Below are positions 28,647 to 35,913 of a stretch of DNA of 64,000 nt, in pieces. The stretch is from positions 62,001-126,000 of the forward strand of contig SFOX01000003.1 in the NCBI GenBank assembly GCA_004552305.1. The letters run 5' to 3'. Under the pieces are notes generated by a model. It was not told the DNA's origin and searched no databases. It saw only the letters and a list, made by a program, of their open reading frames with translations. The DNA comes from Subdoligranulum variabile (GTDB lineage: Bacteria > Bacillota > Clostridia > Oscillospirales > Ruminococcaceae). Numbering within the stretch: position 1 is the stretch's first letter; every line of letters starts with the position of its first letter. A program made the translations under genes and the position numbers.

Positions 28647-28680
28647 AAAAACCCCCGCAGCGCAAGCTGCGGGGGTTTTT
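28647..28680. terminator. Bidirectional terminator
   Basis: A 15-bp stem (AAAAACCCCCGCAGC at 28647-28661 with 28666-28680) has a GCAA loop. Ts end it on the plus strand and the matching As give Ts on the minus strand. It serves both the divIVA-like gene and the convergent HD gene. Confidence 0.93.
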
Positions 28681-28690
28681 CGTTGTATGG

Positions 28691-29293
28691 CTATTTTTTG
28701 CCGGCGTGACCGTTTTCCACATTGCTGGTGCCCTGCTCAAGCAGGTAGGTTGCCGTCAGGTCCGCAATGTGCAGCTTGACCGCCAGCGGGTAGGTGTTGT
28801 AGGCGTCGCTCACGGCAAAGCTGCCGCCGCGCACCGCGTCATCAAACCCGCCCATATGCCAGCGGATGGCAATTGCTTCGGCGGTTTTCAGGCGCATAAA
28901 ATGCTCGATCAGATACACGCTCTTTTCGCCGTGTCCGTAAGGCAGCTGGTCAGCCACCTGATAAAACGGCACCTTTTCCCATTGCCCGGTTTCCTCGTTT
29001 TTGACGTTGCGGGTACCCACCTTGTAGAAATTCGCCTTGCACAAATCGTGCAGCAAGCCGCAGATGGCATAGCTTTCGGCGTTTTCACCCTCGGTGTAAA
29101 AATGCTGCATCATCGCGTTGTACACGTTGATGCTGTGCATCACAAGCCCCTGCTCGCACGCACCGTGAAAGCGGGTGGATGCCGGTGCCGAAAAAAAGTC
29201 GGTGGTTTCCAGCCAGCTCAGCAGGCGGTCAGCGCCGGGGCGGGTGATGTTTTTGGAGTAAATTTCCACAAATTGGGCATGATAGTCCGGCAT
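28691..29293 (-). CDS. HD-domain hydrolase
   Basis: 200 residues. Metal-dependent phosphohydrolase of the HD superfamily. The ligands are spread over LVMHSINVYNAMM (His), CGLLHDLCK (His-Asp), later H residues near YGHGEKSVYL and RWHMGG, and an Asp in KLHIADL. Such proteins hydrolyse nucleotides or nucleic-acid ends; the substrate is not predictable here. The ATG at 29293 has GTGAGG 6 bases upstream, which also overlaps the stop of the preceding PC4/YdbC gene, so the two form an operon. Confidence 0.82.
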   Translation of the reverse strand: MPDYHAQFVEIYSKNITRPGADRLLSWLETTDFFSAPASTRFHGACEQGLVMHSINVYNAMMQHFYTEGENAESYAICGLLHDLCKANFYKVGTRNVKNEETGQWEKVPFYQVADQLPYGHGEKSVYLIEHFMRLKTAEAIAIRWHMGGFDDAVRGGSFAVSDAYNTYPLAVKLHIADLTATYLLEQGTSNVENGHAGKK

Positions 29294-29301
29294 AGAGAAC
29301 C

Positions 29302-29523
29302 TCACAGTTCAATTTCGTTCAGGATATCCTTCAAAGTCTTTAGTTCCTCGGCGGTCATGCTGATGCCTTTTGCCATACGGCTGCCGTCGGGGGACCAGTC
29401 GCGGATGTCATATTTGGGGGCAGCGCCGTTCCAGCTGATCATATTCAGCTGGCGCTCCCAGCCGCGGGCGTTGGTGCTGAGTACGGCGATGCGTTCGGTA
29501 ATTTCATAGGTAAATTCTGCCAT
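29302..29523 (-). CDS. PC4/YdbC-family ssDNA-binding protein
   Basis: 73 residues. Matches the small YdbC family, related to the eukaryotic PC4 cofactor, known from Lactococcus as a homodimeric single-strand DNA binder. Diagnostic segments are AVLSTNARGWERQLNMISWN and KYDIRDWSPDGSRMAKGI. Full length for the family. First gene of a two-gene unit with the HD hydrolase, with a good promoter upstream. Confidence 0.87.
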   Translation of the reverse strand: MAEFTYEITERIAVLSTNARGWERQLNMISWNGAAPKYDIRDWSPDGSRMAKGISMTAEELKTLKDILNEIEL

Positions 29524-29561
29524 AGTTCAAAACTCACTTTCCATAAAATGTGTACTGCATC

Positions 29562-29590
29562 ATCATAGCCGATTTTACGGCAAAATGCAA
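29562..29590 (-). promoter_or_regulatory. Promoter of the PC4/YdbC - HD unit
   Basis: On the minus strand TTGCAT (29585-29590), a 17-base spacer and TATGAT (29562-29567), about 39 bases before the ATG. Confidence 0.75.
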
Positions 29591-29600
29591 GAGATAATCA

Positions 29601-29683
29601 AGGGCAATACCGCATAAATTCTAAGTGCCGCAGCCGCCGGAGCCGTGCTTAAGCCGTCAGGCGGGCATTATGCGGTGTTGCCT
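29601..29683 (-). repeat. Inverted-repeat element, standard copy in opposite orientation (83 bp)
   Basis: Reverse complement of the 19686 and 23309 copies, with the same terminal inverted repeats and GGTGCTTAAG-like core. It lies directly after srtB: the AG of the srtB TAG stop is the first pair of bases of the element end AGGCAACACC. Confidence 0.87.
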
Positions 29684-30611
29684 AAGATTTTACCCGCACC
29701 GCCAGCAGGGCAAACCGCTTGTCGGTGCCAAGGGCGGTGTCCCCGCAGGTCGAAAGCACCAGCAGCTGGTCGCCGTACTGCGGCTGCACGCCGGTATCGT
29801 ACAGGCGCAGCGCCAGAATTGCCTGCACGCGCTGCTTCCATTCCAGCTGGTTGGCGGCATCAAAAAAGGTGTAGTAGGGCAGGGTATCGCTGCCCAGCGC
29901 GGTGTCCAGCGCGGCAACCACCTGCCATGTCCCCGGCTCGTAGATCGTGTCAAAGGTAAAGGTCGGGTGGGCTTGGTAAAATGCCTCGTCCCGGTACTGC
30001 AGCAACGGCGCAAAGCGCGCACCGTCCGCCATATTATGCCCGTAAATCAGCCAGTTGGCGGTGGCATAGCCCGGCGTGACGCTGCAGCTCGCATCCAGAA
30101 ACGGCGTGCCGCCCACGGCGTAGTAGCGGTCAAAGCCGCGCCGCAGATAGTATTCGTTGTCGCCGGGGGTCTGCATCACCGGCAGGTCAATGCCCGCGCC
30201 CTCCATACGCAGCCAGCCGATCAGGTCGGGGTTTTGCTCGTACAGATCGCGGTAGGCGAGCAGGATATCACTGCCGGCGGTCACGTCCTGCGCTGCCTCG
30301 GGCGCAGTATGCGCGGCGGCGTCGGCTTTTCCCGTGTCCGCCAGCGCATCGCGGGTAGCCGCCAGCGGTGCCACTGCCACGGCACCCGGCGCGGGCAGGG
30401 CAGAGGGGGATGCCGCAGCAGGGGGCGGGGTGGGCATACCGTCGTTGAGCAGGGTCTGGCGCACCGCCAGCACGGCGGCTGCCGCCAAGGCGGCGATACC
30501 CACCACCTGCAACAACCCGGCACGGCGGCGCTGTTTGCTGCGCAGCGCCGTGCGCGCCGCAAAGGGATAGTACGCACTGTCGCCCCGCAACTTGCGGTAA
30601 CGCTTCGGCAT
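29682..30611 (-). CDS. srtB: Class B sortase
   Basis: 309 residues. Membrane transpeptidase that joins surface proteins to peptidoglycan. A basic N-terminus and one membrane helix (about 32-52) precede a Pro/Ala linker and the sortase barrel. The catalytic triad is intact: His192 in LIYGHNM, Cys289 in LLVLSTCGDT and Arg299 in KRFALLAVRV. The spacing around GWLRMEGAGIDLPV is of class B type. AAAGGAG stands 7 bases before the ATG. The upstream gene encodes a small protein with a TPETG sorting motif, a likely partner. A terminator hairpin sits between the two. Confidence 0.92.
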   Translation of the reverse strand: MPKRYRKLRGDSAYYPFAARTALRSKQRRRAGLLQVVGIAALAAAAVLAVRQTLLNDGMPTPPPAAASPSALPAPGAVAVAPLAATRDALADTGKADAAAHTAPEAAQDVTAGSDILLAYRDLYEQNPDLIGWLRMEGAGIDLPVMQTPGDNEYYLRRGFDRYYAVGGTPFLDASCSVTPGYATANWLIYGHNMADGARFAPLLQYRDEAFYQAHPTFTFDTIYEPGTWQVVAALDTALGSDTLPYYTFFDAANQLEWKQRVQAILALRLYDTGVQPQYGDQLLVLSTCGDTALGTDKRFALLAVRVKS

Positions 30612-30624
30612 GGCAGACTCCTTT

Positions 30625-30658
30625 CGGTAAAAACAAAAAAACGCCCGCTTGGGCGTTT
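30625..30658 (-). terminator. Terminator between the sortase substrate and srtB
   Basis: AAACGCCC (30639-30646), loop 30647-30650 and GGGCGTTT (30651-30658) are followed on the minus strand by a run of Ts. It would lower srtB transcription relative to its substrate. Confidence 0.8.
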
Positions 30659-30664
30659 GAAAAA

Positions 30665-30997
30665 TCAGATTCGGCGCAGCATCAAAAGTCCGGCAGAGCA
30701 GATGCAGATCAGCCCTGCAGTACCCAACAGATAGAACACCGGGAAATCCCCGGTTTCGGGGGTGGAAACCTCCTCCGGCGCGGCGGTTGCCTGCGGGGTC
30801 TGGCTGCCGTTGGCGGTCACGATCTCGACCTTGGCGGCGGTTTCGTTGACCTTTACACTGTCGTTTTTCTCACTGCGGGAGGTCAAGCTGGTGGGGGTGG
30901 CGGTCTGTATGGGGGCAGATTCGCCGCGCATCATACCGCACGCTGCAAACAGCACCACGGCTATGATCAGCACCGCGGCGCACAAAAAGCGCTTCAA
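30665..30997 (-). CDS. Small surface protein with LPXTG-like sorting signal
   Basis: 110 residues. An N-terminal hydrophobic segment ends in LFAAC (Cys20), close to a lipobox although Phe at -3 is unusual. A Thr/Glu/Lys-rich middle follows. The C-terminus is a textbook sorting signal: TPETG at 79-83, a hydrophobic span and terminal RRI. It lies immediately upstream of srtB on the same strand. TPETG resembles the (S/P)PxTG motifs of clostridial class B sortases. No catalytic domain is seen; it may be a structural surface or wall-linked peptide. Confidence 0.75.
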   Translation of the reverse strand: MKRFLCAAVLIIAVVLFAACGMMRGESAPIQTATPTSLTSRSEKNDSVKVNETAAKVEIVTANGSQTPQATAAPEEVSTPETGDFPVFYLLGTAGLICICSAGLLMLRRI

Positions 30998-31105
30998 CCG
31001 AAAAACGCCTCCTTACTTCAGATTCTCAAACGAAAAGGGCAAAAATGCCCAAAATATTTATCGGAAACGACGGAATCACACACCATCGCAATTTACATTA
31101 AGGGT

Positions 31106-31134
31106 ATTGTATCACATCCTGCCGCATCCGTCAA
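31106..31134 (-). promoter_or_regulatory. Promoter of the sortase-substrate/srtB unit
   Basis: On the minus strand TTGACG (31129-31134), a 17-base spacer and TACAAT (31106-31111), about 110 bases upstream of the ATG at 30997. Confidence 0.72.
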
Positions 31135-31194
31135 GCGGATTGCCCCAACCTGCCGAAAATTGCCATTTCCACCGCAGCGCGCACAGATTTCCCC

Positions 31195-31223
31195 TTGCAC
31201 AAAGGCGGCAAATGCGGTATAAT
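31195..31223 (+). promoter_or_regulatory. Promoter of the rfbADB operon
   Basis: TTGCAC (31195-31200), a 17-base spacer and a perfect TATAAT (31218-31223), about 75 bases before rfbA. Divergent from the promoter at 31106. Confidence 0.78.
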
Positions 31224-31297
31224 ACATTTATTATTGTGTGAGATTATGCCCCATGGGATGGGCGGCGCGCACGGATTATGAATAAGGAGATGTAAAG

Positions 31298-32182
31298 ATG
31301 AAAGGTATTATCCTTGCCGGCGGTGCCGGCACAAGACTTTACCCGCTGACGATGGTCACATCCAAGCAGCTGCTGCCCGTGTACGACAAACCCATGATCT
31401 ACTATCCGCTGTCCACCCTGATGTTGGCGGGCATTCAGGATATTCTGATCATATCCACCCCCACCGACACGCCCCGCTTTGAGGCGCTTCTGGGGGACGG
31501 CAGCCAGTACGGCGTGCATCTGCAGTATAAGGTGCAGCCCAGCCCCGACGGCTTGGCACAGGCGTTCCTGTTGGGTGAGGAATTCATCGGCGATGATTGC
31601 TGCGCGATGGTTTTGGGCGACAATATCTTCTACGGCGCAGGCTTCTCCAAGCGGCTGAAAACCGCCGCCGCCAACGCCGCTGCCGGGCGCAGCACCGTGT
31701 TCGGCTATTTTGTCAACGACCCCGAGCGTTTCGGCGTTGTCGCCTTTGATAAGGACGGACGCGCCACCTCCATTGAGGAAAAGCCCGCCCAGCCCAAGAG
31801 CAACTACGCTGTGACGGGTCTGTACTTCTACAACAACGACGTCGTCAAGATGGCAAAGCAGGTCAAGCCCAGCGCCCGCGGTGAGCTGGAGATCACCACG
31901 CTGAACCAGATGTATCTGGACGCCGGCAAGCTGGACGTACAGCTGCTGGGACGCGGCTACGCATGGCTGGACACCGGCACGATGGACTCTCTTGTCGAGG
32001 CTGCCGGCTTTGTGCAGACGGTCGAAAAACGTCAGGGCATCAAAATTTCCGCCCCGGAGGAAATTGCCTACAAGTACGGCTGGATCACCAAGGAAAAGCT
32101 GCTCGAAAGCGCCGCCCGCTATGGCAAATCCCCCTACGGTCAGCACCTGAAGAACGTCGCCGAGGATAAGCTGCAATACTGA
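31298..32182 (+). CDS. rfbA: Glucose-1-phosphate thymidylyltransferase
   Basis: 294 residues, standard length. Makes dTDP-glucose from dTTP and glucose-1-phosphate, the first step of dTDP-rhamnose synthesis. The nucleotidyltransferase signature LAGGAGTRLYPLT is at the N-terminus, with family segments KQLLPVYDKPMIYYPLSTLM (key part YDKPMIYYP), VLGDNIFYG and AWLDTGTMDSL. AAGGAG precedes the ATG. First gene of an operon with rfbD (15-base gap) and rfbB (4-base gap). Confidence 0.96.
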   Translation: MKGIILAGGAGTRLYPLTMVTSKQLLPVYDKPMIYYPLSTLMLAGIQDILIISTPTDTPRFEALLGDGSQYGVHLQYKVQPSPDGLAQAFLLGEEFIGDDCCAMVLGDNIFYGAGFSKRLKTAAANAAAGRSTVFGYFVNDPERFGVVAFDKDGRATSIEEKPAQPKSNYAVTGLYFYNNDVVKMAKQVKPSARGELEITTLNQMYLDAGKLDVQLLGRGYAWLDTGTMDSLVEAAGFVQTVEKRQGIKISAPEEIAYKYGWITKEKLLESAARYGKSPYGQHLKNVAEDKLQY

Positions 32183-32197
32183 TAACGAGGCATTTGT

Positions 32198-33100
32198 ATG
32201 AAAATTTTGATTACCGGCTGCCATGGGCAATTGGGTACCGAGCTGCAGAGCCAGCTTGCCGCCGAGCATTGCGCCCTGGGACCCCTGCCGATGCGCCTGC
32301 AAAAGGCCACTGTCATCGCCGTGGATGTCGAGGATCTGGACATCACCGACCGTGAGGCTACCATCAACTACATCAGCCGCCACAAGCCGGACACCGTCAT
32401 CAACTGCGCGGCGTTCACCAACGTGGACGGCTGCGAAACCGCCCGCGATGCTGCGTTCAAGGTCAACGCCCTGGGTCCGCGCAATCTGGCGCTGGCGTGC
32501 GAAAAAATCGGCGCACGGCTGATCCACGTTTCGACCGACTATGTTTTCCCCGGCACCGCCAACGGCGGTATTCCGCTGGATGAATGCTGCGTACCTGCGC
32601 CCATTTCTGCCTACGGGCAGACCAAGCTTCTGGGCGAGCAGTATGTGCAGCGCTTCTGCCGCCGCCACTTCATTGTACGCACGGCATGGCTGTACAGTTA
32701 CTACGGCAAGAACTTTGTCAAGACCATGGTGCGTCTGGGCAAGACCCACGACGAGATCACCGTTGTCAATGACCAGCTGGGCAACCCCACCAACGCGGTG
32801 GATCTTGCCTACCACATTTTGCTGCTGGCGGTCAGCCACGATTACGGCATCTACCACTGCACGGGTTCCGGCGTGTGCAGCTGGTACGACTTTGCCGCCG
32901 CCATCATGCAGGAAGCAGGGCTTTCCTGCCGTGTGCTGCCCTGCACCAGCGACGAATACGCCGCTGCCCACCCCGAAAGCGCCCGCCGCCCCGCGTGGAG
33001 TGCGCTGGAAAACCGTATGCTGCGCTGCACGGTAGGGGACAGCACCCGCGACTGGCGCGACGCACTGAAGGACTTTTTTGCCAACTGGAACGGAGAATAA
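32198..33100 (+). CDS. rfbD: dTDP-4-dehydrorhamnose reductase
   Basis: 300 residues. Short-chain dehydrogenase-type enzyme that reduces dTDP-4-keto-L-rhamnose to dTDP-L-rhamnose. The Rossmann motif GCHGQLGTEL is at the N-terminus. The catalytic Tyr-x3-Lys is in YGQTKLLGE, preceded by HVSTDYVFPG. The last step is placed second in the operon. Confidence 0.94.
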   Translation: MKILITGCHGQLGTELQSQLAAEHCALGPLPMRLQKATVIAVDVEDLDITDREATINYISRHKPDTVINCAAFTNVDGCETARDAAFKVNALGPRNLALACEKIGARLIHVSTDYVFPGTANGGIPLDECCVPAPISAYGQTKLLGEQYVQRFCRRHFIVRTAWLYSYYGKNFVKTMVRLGKTHDEITVVNDQLGNPTNAVDLAYHILLLAVSHDYGIYHCTGSGVCSWYDFAAAIMQEAGLSCRVLPCTSDEYAAAHPESARRPAWSALENRMLRCTVGDSTRDWRDALKDFFANWNGE

Positions 33101-33104
33101 AGCT

Positions 33105-34169
33105 ATGAAAACCTATCTGATTACCGGCTGTGCCGGTTTTATCGGCTCGAATTTTGTCCACTATATGCTGGACAAGTACGAGGATATCCGCCTTGTCAAC
33201 CTCGATAAGCTGACCTATGCCGGCAACCTGGAGAACCTCAAGGACGTGGAGGGTGACGCCCGCCACATCTTTGTGCAGGGCGACATCTGCGACAAGGCGC
33301 TGGTCACCGAGCTGATTGCCAAGTATGACCCCGACTACGTCATCAACTTTGCTGCTGAAAGCCATGTGGACCGCAGCATCAAAAACCCCGAAATTTTTGT
33401 CGAAAGCAACGTTCTGGGTACCGTCAACCTGCTGCAGTGCTGCAAGGACGCATGGTACGATGCCGACGCCAAAACCTGGAAGGACGGCAAAAAGTACCTG
33501 CAGGTTTCCACCGATGAGGTCTACGGCGCGCTGGGTGCCGAGGGCTATTTTATGGAAACCACGCCGCTGTGTCCGCACAGCCCGTACTCTGCCTCCAAGG
33601 CAAGCGCGGATATGTTTGTCAAGGCGTTCCACGACACCTACGGTATGCCGATGAACATCACCCGCTGCTCCAACAACTACGGTCCCTACCAGTTCCCCGA
33701 AAAGCTGATCCCGCTGCTCATCCACAACGCCCAGCAGCACAAGAACCTGCCCGTCTACGGCGACGGTATGCAGATCCGTGACTGGCTGTATGTTATGGAC
33801 CACTGCAAGGCCATTGATATGGTCGCTGCGGGCGGCAAGGACGGCGAGGTCTACAACGTCGGCGGTCACAACGAGCGCCCCAACATCTTTATTGTCAAGA
33901 CCGTCATTGCCCAGCTGCATGACCGCCTGAAGGACGAGGGCATCAGCGAGGAGCTGATCACCCACGTTGCCGACCGTCTGGGTCACGACCGCCGCTACGG
34001 CATCGACCCCACCAAAATCAAGGAGGATCTGGGCTGGTACCCCGAAACTCCGTTTGAAAAGGGCATTGTGCTGACCATTGACTGGTATCTGGCACATCCC
34101 GACTGGATGGCGCACGTCACCAGCGGCGACTACCAGAAATACTACGAGCAGATGTACAAAAATAAGTGA
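33105..34169 (+). CDS. rfbB: dTDP-glucose 4,6-dehydratase
   Basis: 354 residues from the ATG at 33105, with GGAGAATAAAGC just upstream (an earlier in-frame start would overlap rfbD). Converts dTDP-glucose to dTDP-4-keto-6-deoxyglucose. Contains GCAGFIGSNFVHYM (NAD binding), DYVINFAAESHVDRS, VSTDEVYGALG and catalytic YSASKASAD. The expected epimerase rfbC is not next to it or elsewhere in the window. Confidence 0.96.
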   Translation: MKTYLITGCAGFIGSNFVHYMLDKYEDIRLVNLDKLTYAGNLENLKDVEGDARHIFVQGDICDKALVTELIAKYDPDYVINFAAESHVDRSIKNPEIFVESNVLGTVNLLQCCKDAWYDADAKTWKDGKKYLQVSTDEVYGALGAEGYFMETTPLCPHSPYSASKASADMFVKAFHDTYGMPMNITRCSNNYGPYQFPEKLIPLLIHNAQQHKNLPVYGDGMQIRDWLYVMDHCKAIDMVAAGGKDGEVYNVGGHNERPNIFIVKTVIAQLHDRLKDEGISEELITHVADRLGHDRRYGIDPTKIKEDLGWYPETPFEKGIVLTIDWYLAHPDWMAHVTSGDYQKYYEQMYKNK

Positions 34170-34189
34170 GGCAACACCGCGCAATACGC
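34169..34189 (+). repeat. Solo end of the 82-bp inverted-repeat element
   Basis: AGGCAACACCGCGCAATACGC starts on the last base of the rfbB stop and matches one terminal repeat. The core and the other end are missing, so this is a remnant or a chance match. Confidence 0.45.
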
Positions 34190-34218
34190 AACTTCCCCAA
34201 AGGAGCAGCTAACAAACT

Positions 34219-35151
34219 ATGGCAAATTTTAAAGAAGAACAAACCCGCAACAGCCGCCGCTTGGCACGGCAGATTTTAGGCGCCGTGGCCTTGCTGCTGG
34301 CGTTTATCGGTCTGCTTACGGTGGTGGGCTGGGGTGTTTCCGGCGTGCGCACGCTGCTGGACGACACCGAGCTGCGCAACGAATACGCAGACGATTTGTA
34401 CGGTATGGTCATGCTGGACCCCGTGACCTTTGACGATGTCGGCACCGTGGACCCCAGCGTGTTTAAGCAGGCTGCCATTTGGGGTACCGTGTATCAGGCA
34501 CAAAAGGACGGTCTGGGGCTGGAGCAGTACGAGCGTGACGCCGATACCGGCTCCGTTATGCTGCCCAAGCTGGAGATCGACACCTATATTGCGAACCTCC
34601 TGGGCGCCGACTACGCCCAGACCGTTCCCGCAGGTTCCTTTGAAACGCCGGAATTTATCTACCAATACAACGAGGAAAAACAGTGCTATCTGGTGCCTGT
34701 CACCGGCTCGGTGGCACAGTACACCCCGTTGGTGGAAAAAATCAAGACCTCCGGTCGCCAGCGTATTGTCACCGTCGGCTATGTACCTACGGCGTTCAAC
34801 AACGATAACGGCGAGCTGTCGCTGACCGCCCCCACCGAACCGACCAAGTATATGGACTATGTGTTCACCCGCAACGCCAAGCGACAGTGGTGCCTGACCG
34901 CGCTGCAGGAAAGTGAAATGAAGGTCGCCGCCACGCCGACCCCGACCCCGACCCCCACGACCGCACCCGATGTGCAGGTCATGCTGGAAAACCAGATGAA
35001 CGCCTCGTCCGCCCCTGCGGAGGAGGAAGGCACCGCCCCGGCGGACACCGACGCAGCCGCAGAGGAAGCCCCTGAGAGCGCAGCCTCTGCGGCAGAATCC
35101 GCCGAGAGTGCGACCTCCGAGGATGCCACATCCGATAGTAATGTAGGATAA
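34219..35151 (+). CDS. Membrane-anchored extracytoplasmic protein, function unknown
   Basis: 310 residues. A basic N-terminus is followed by one membrane helix (about 20-42) and a globular region (about 45-235) that I do not recognise. Then come a short PTPTPTP linker and an acidic Ala/Glu/Ser-rich C-terminus. AAAGGAGC stands before the ATG. It follows the rhamnose operon by 49 bases and precedes a terminator, so it may be co-transcribed with a cell-surface polysaccharide role, but nothing in its sequence shows this. Confidence 0.7.
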   Translation: MANFKEEQTRNSRRLARQILGAVALLLAFIGLLTVVGWGVSGVRTLLDDTELRNEYADDLYGMVMLDPVTFDDVGTVDPSVFKQAAIWGTVYQAQKDGLGLEQYERDADTGSVMLPKLEIDTYIANLLGADYAQTVPAGSFETPEFIYQYNEEKQCYLVPVTGSVAQYTPLVEKIKTSGRQRIVTVGYVPTAFNNDNGELSLTAPTEPTKYMDYVFTRNAKRQWCLTALQESEMKVAATPTPTPTPTTAPDVQVMLENQMNASSAPAEEEGTAPADTDAAAEEAPESAASAAESAESATSEDATSDSNVG

Positions 35152-35157
35152 AACACA

Positions 35158-35199
35158 GAAATGCCAGGCTCTTCCCGAAAGGGGAGAGCCTGGCTTCAT
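35158..35199 (+). terminator. Terminator after the unknown membrane protein
   Basis: GCCAGGCTCT with AGAGCCTGGC, and inner CCC/GGG around GAAA, gives a 13-bp stem followed by TTCATTT. The T-run is weak but the stem is strong. Confidence 0.72.
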
Positions 35200-35344
35200 T
35201 TATGCCAGAACCGCCCCGCAATTTTCACGTTACCGTCAGGCTACGGGCAGAGCTGGGCTACGCAGAGTTAAGAGTGCAGAGTTCGGAGTTTAGAGTTTAG
35301 ATTTGGAGTGTCCGCTATGCGGACACATTTTTATTCTATTGCCC

Positions 35345-35550
35345 CGTAGGGCGGGGTGACCCCACCCCGCCATGCAAATTTGCGGTTGATGCAATCGTTT
35401 CGGCAGGTTTGTAGGGGACGCATATATGCGTCCCGTGTTTAGGCTGCCTTGCCGGGACGGCTGCAACGGGCGGCATATATGCCGCCCCTACGGGTTACCC
35501 GTTATGTTGTTGCAACCATAAAACCGCGGGCGGGGCATACCCCGCCCCTG
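35345..35550. repeat. Palindrome cluster 2
   Basis: The non-coding part of the 35152-35913 gap holds palindromes of the same style as cluster 1: a GGCGGGGTGACCCCACCCCGCC unit read as stem 35351-35371, GGGACGCATA/TATGCGTCCC at 35414-35433, GGGCGGCATA/TATGCCGCCC at 35468-35487, and GGGCGGGG/CCCCGCCC at 35528-35547. TGTAGGGG or CCCTAC flanks each. No supported gene. From 35560 on, the gap is the T-box promoter and leader. Confidence 0.75.
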
Positions 35551-35593
35551 CAAACAATCTCGCAATTCTTCCTTGATTTTTTGGGATTTCCTA

Positions 35594-35622
35594 TTGACAC
35601 GGCGGCAAAATGGTGCTATTCT
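35594..35622 (+). promoter_or_regulatory. Promoter of the T-box/asnB transcript
   Basis: A perfect TTGACA (35594-35599), a 17-base spacer and TATTCT (35617-35622), the latter preceded by TGC (extended -10). Transcription should start near 35629, just before the T-box stem I. Confidence 0.8.
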
Positions 35623-35631
35623 TTACCCATC

Positions 35632-35895
35632 AAAAGCGATGAGCAGGAAAAGTACCGTGTCCATGCCGCGCAGAGAGCCGGGCATCTGGTGTAAGCCCGG
35701 ACGGAAATGACACGCGAAAGAACACCTGTCAGCTGCAAACTGAACCCGCCAAAGGCAGTAGGGGCGCCGCAGTGCCGTGCGTTACAACGGCAGCGTTTCA
35801 AAGGTGAACGTGTACGGAAAAAGTGACCGTATGCCGTTATTTCGGCTGCGGTAATTTAGGTGGCACCGCGGATCCAAGACAGCGATTCGTCCTAA
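35632..35895 (+). promoter_or_regulatory. T-box leader specific for tRNA-Asn
   Basis: A leader of about 265 bases with the conserved T-box parts in order: GATGAG and loop-E AGTA at the 5' side of stem I, AGAGAGCCGGG and GGTG in the distal part, the antiterminator strand TGCGGTAA, and the T-box sequence TTTAGGTGGCACCGCGG at about 35855-35871. The likely specifier is AAC (35721-35723), opposite loop E, which codes for Asn. The variable T-box base is C in TGGCACC, which pairs with the G discriminator of bacterial tRNA-Asn. Uncharged tRNA-Asn would turn on the asnB gene that follows. The usual terminator arm (CGTCCTAA) is present but has no T-run and ends a few bases before the ribosome site. Confidence 0.93.
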
Positions 35896-35913
35896 TGCAA
35901 AGGAGTGTCATCT

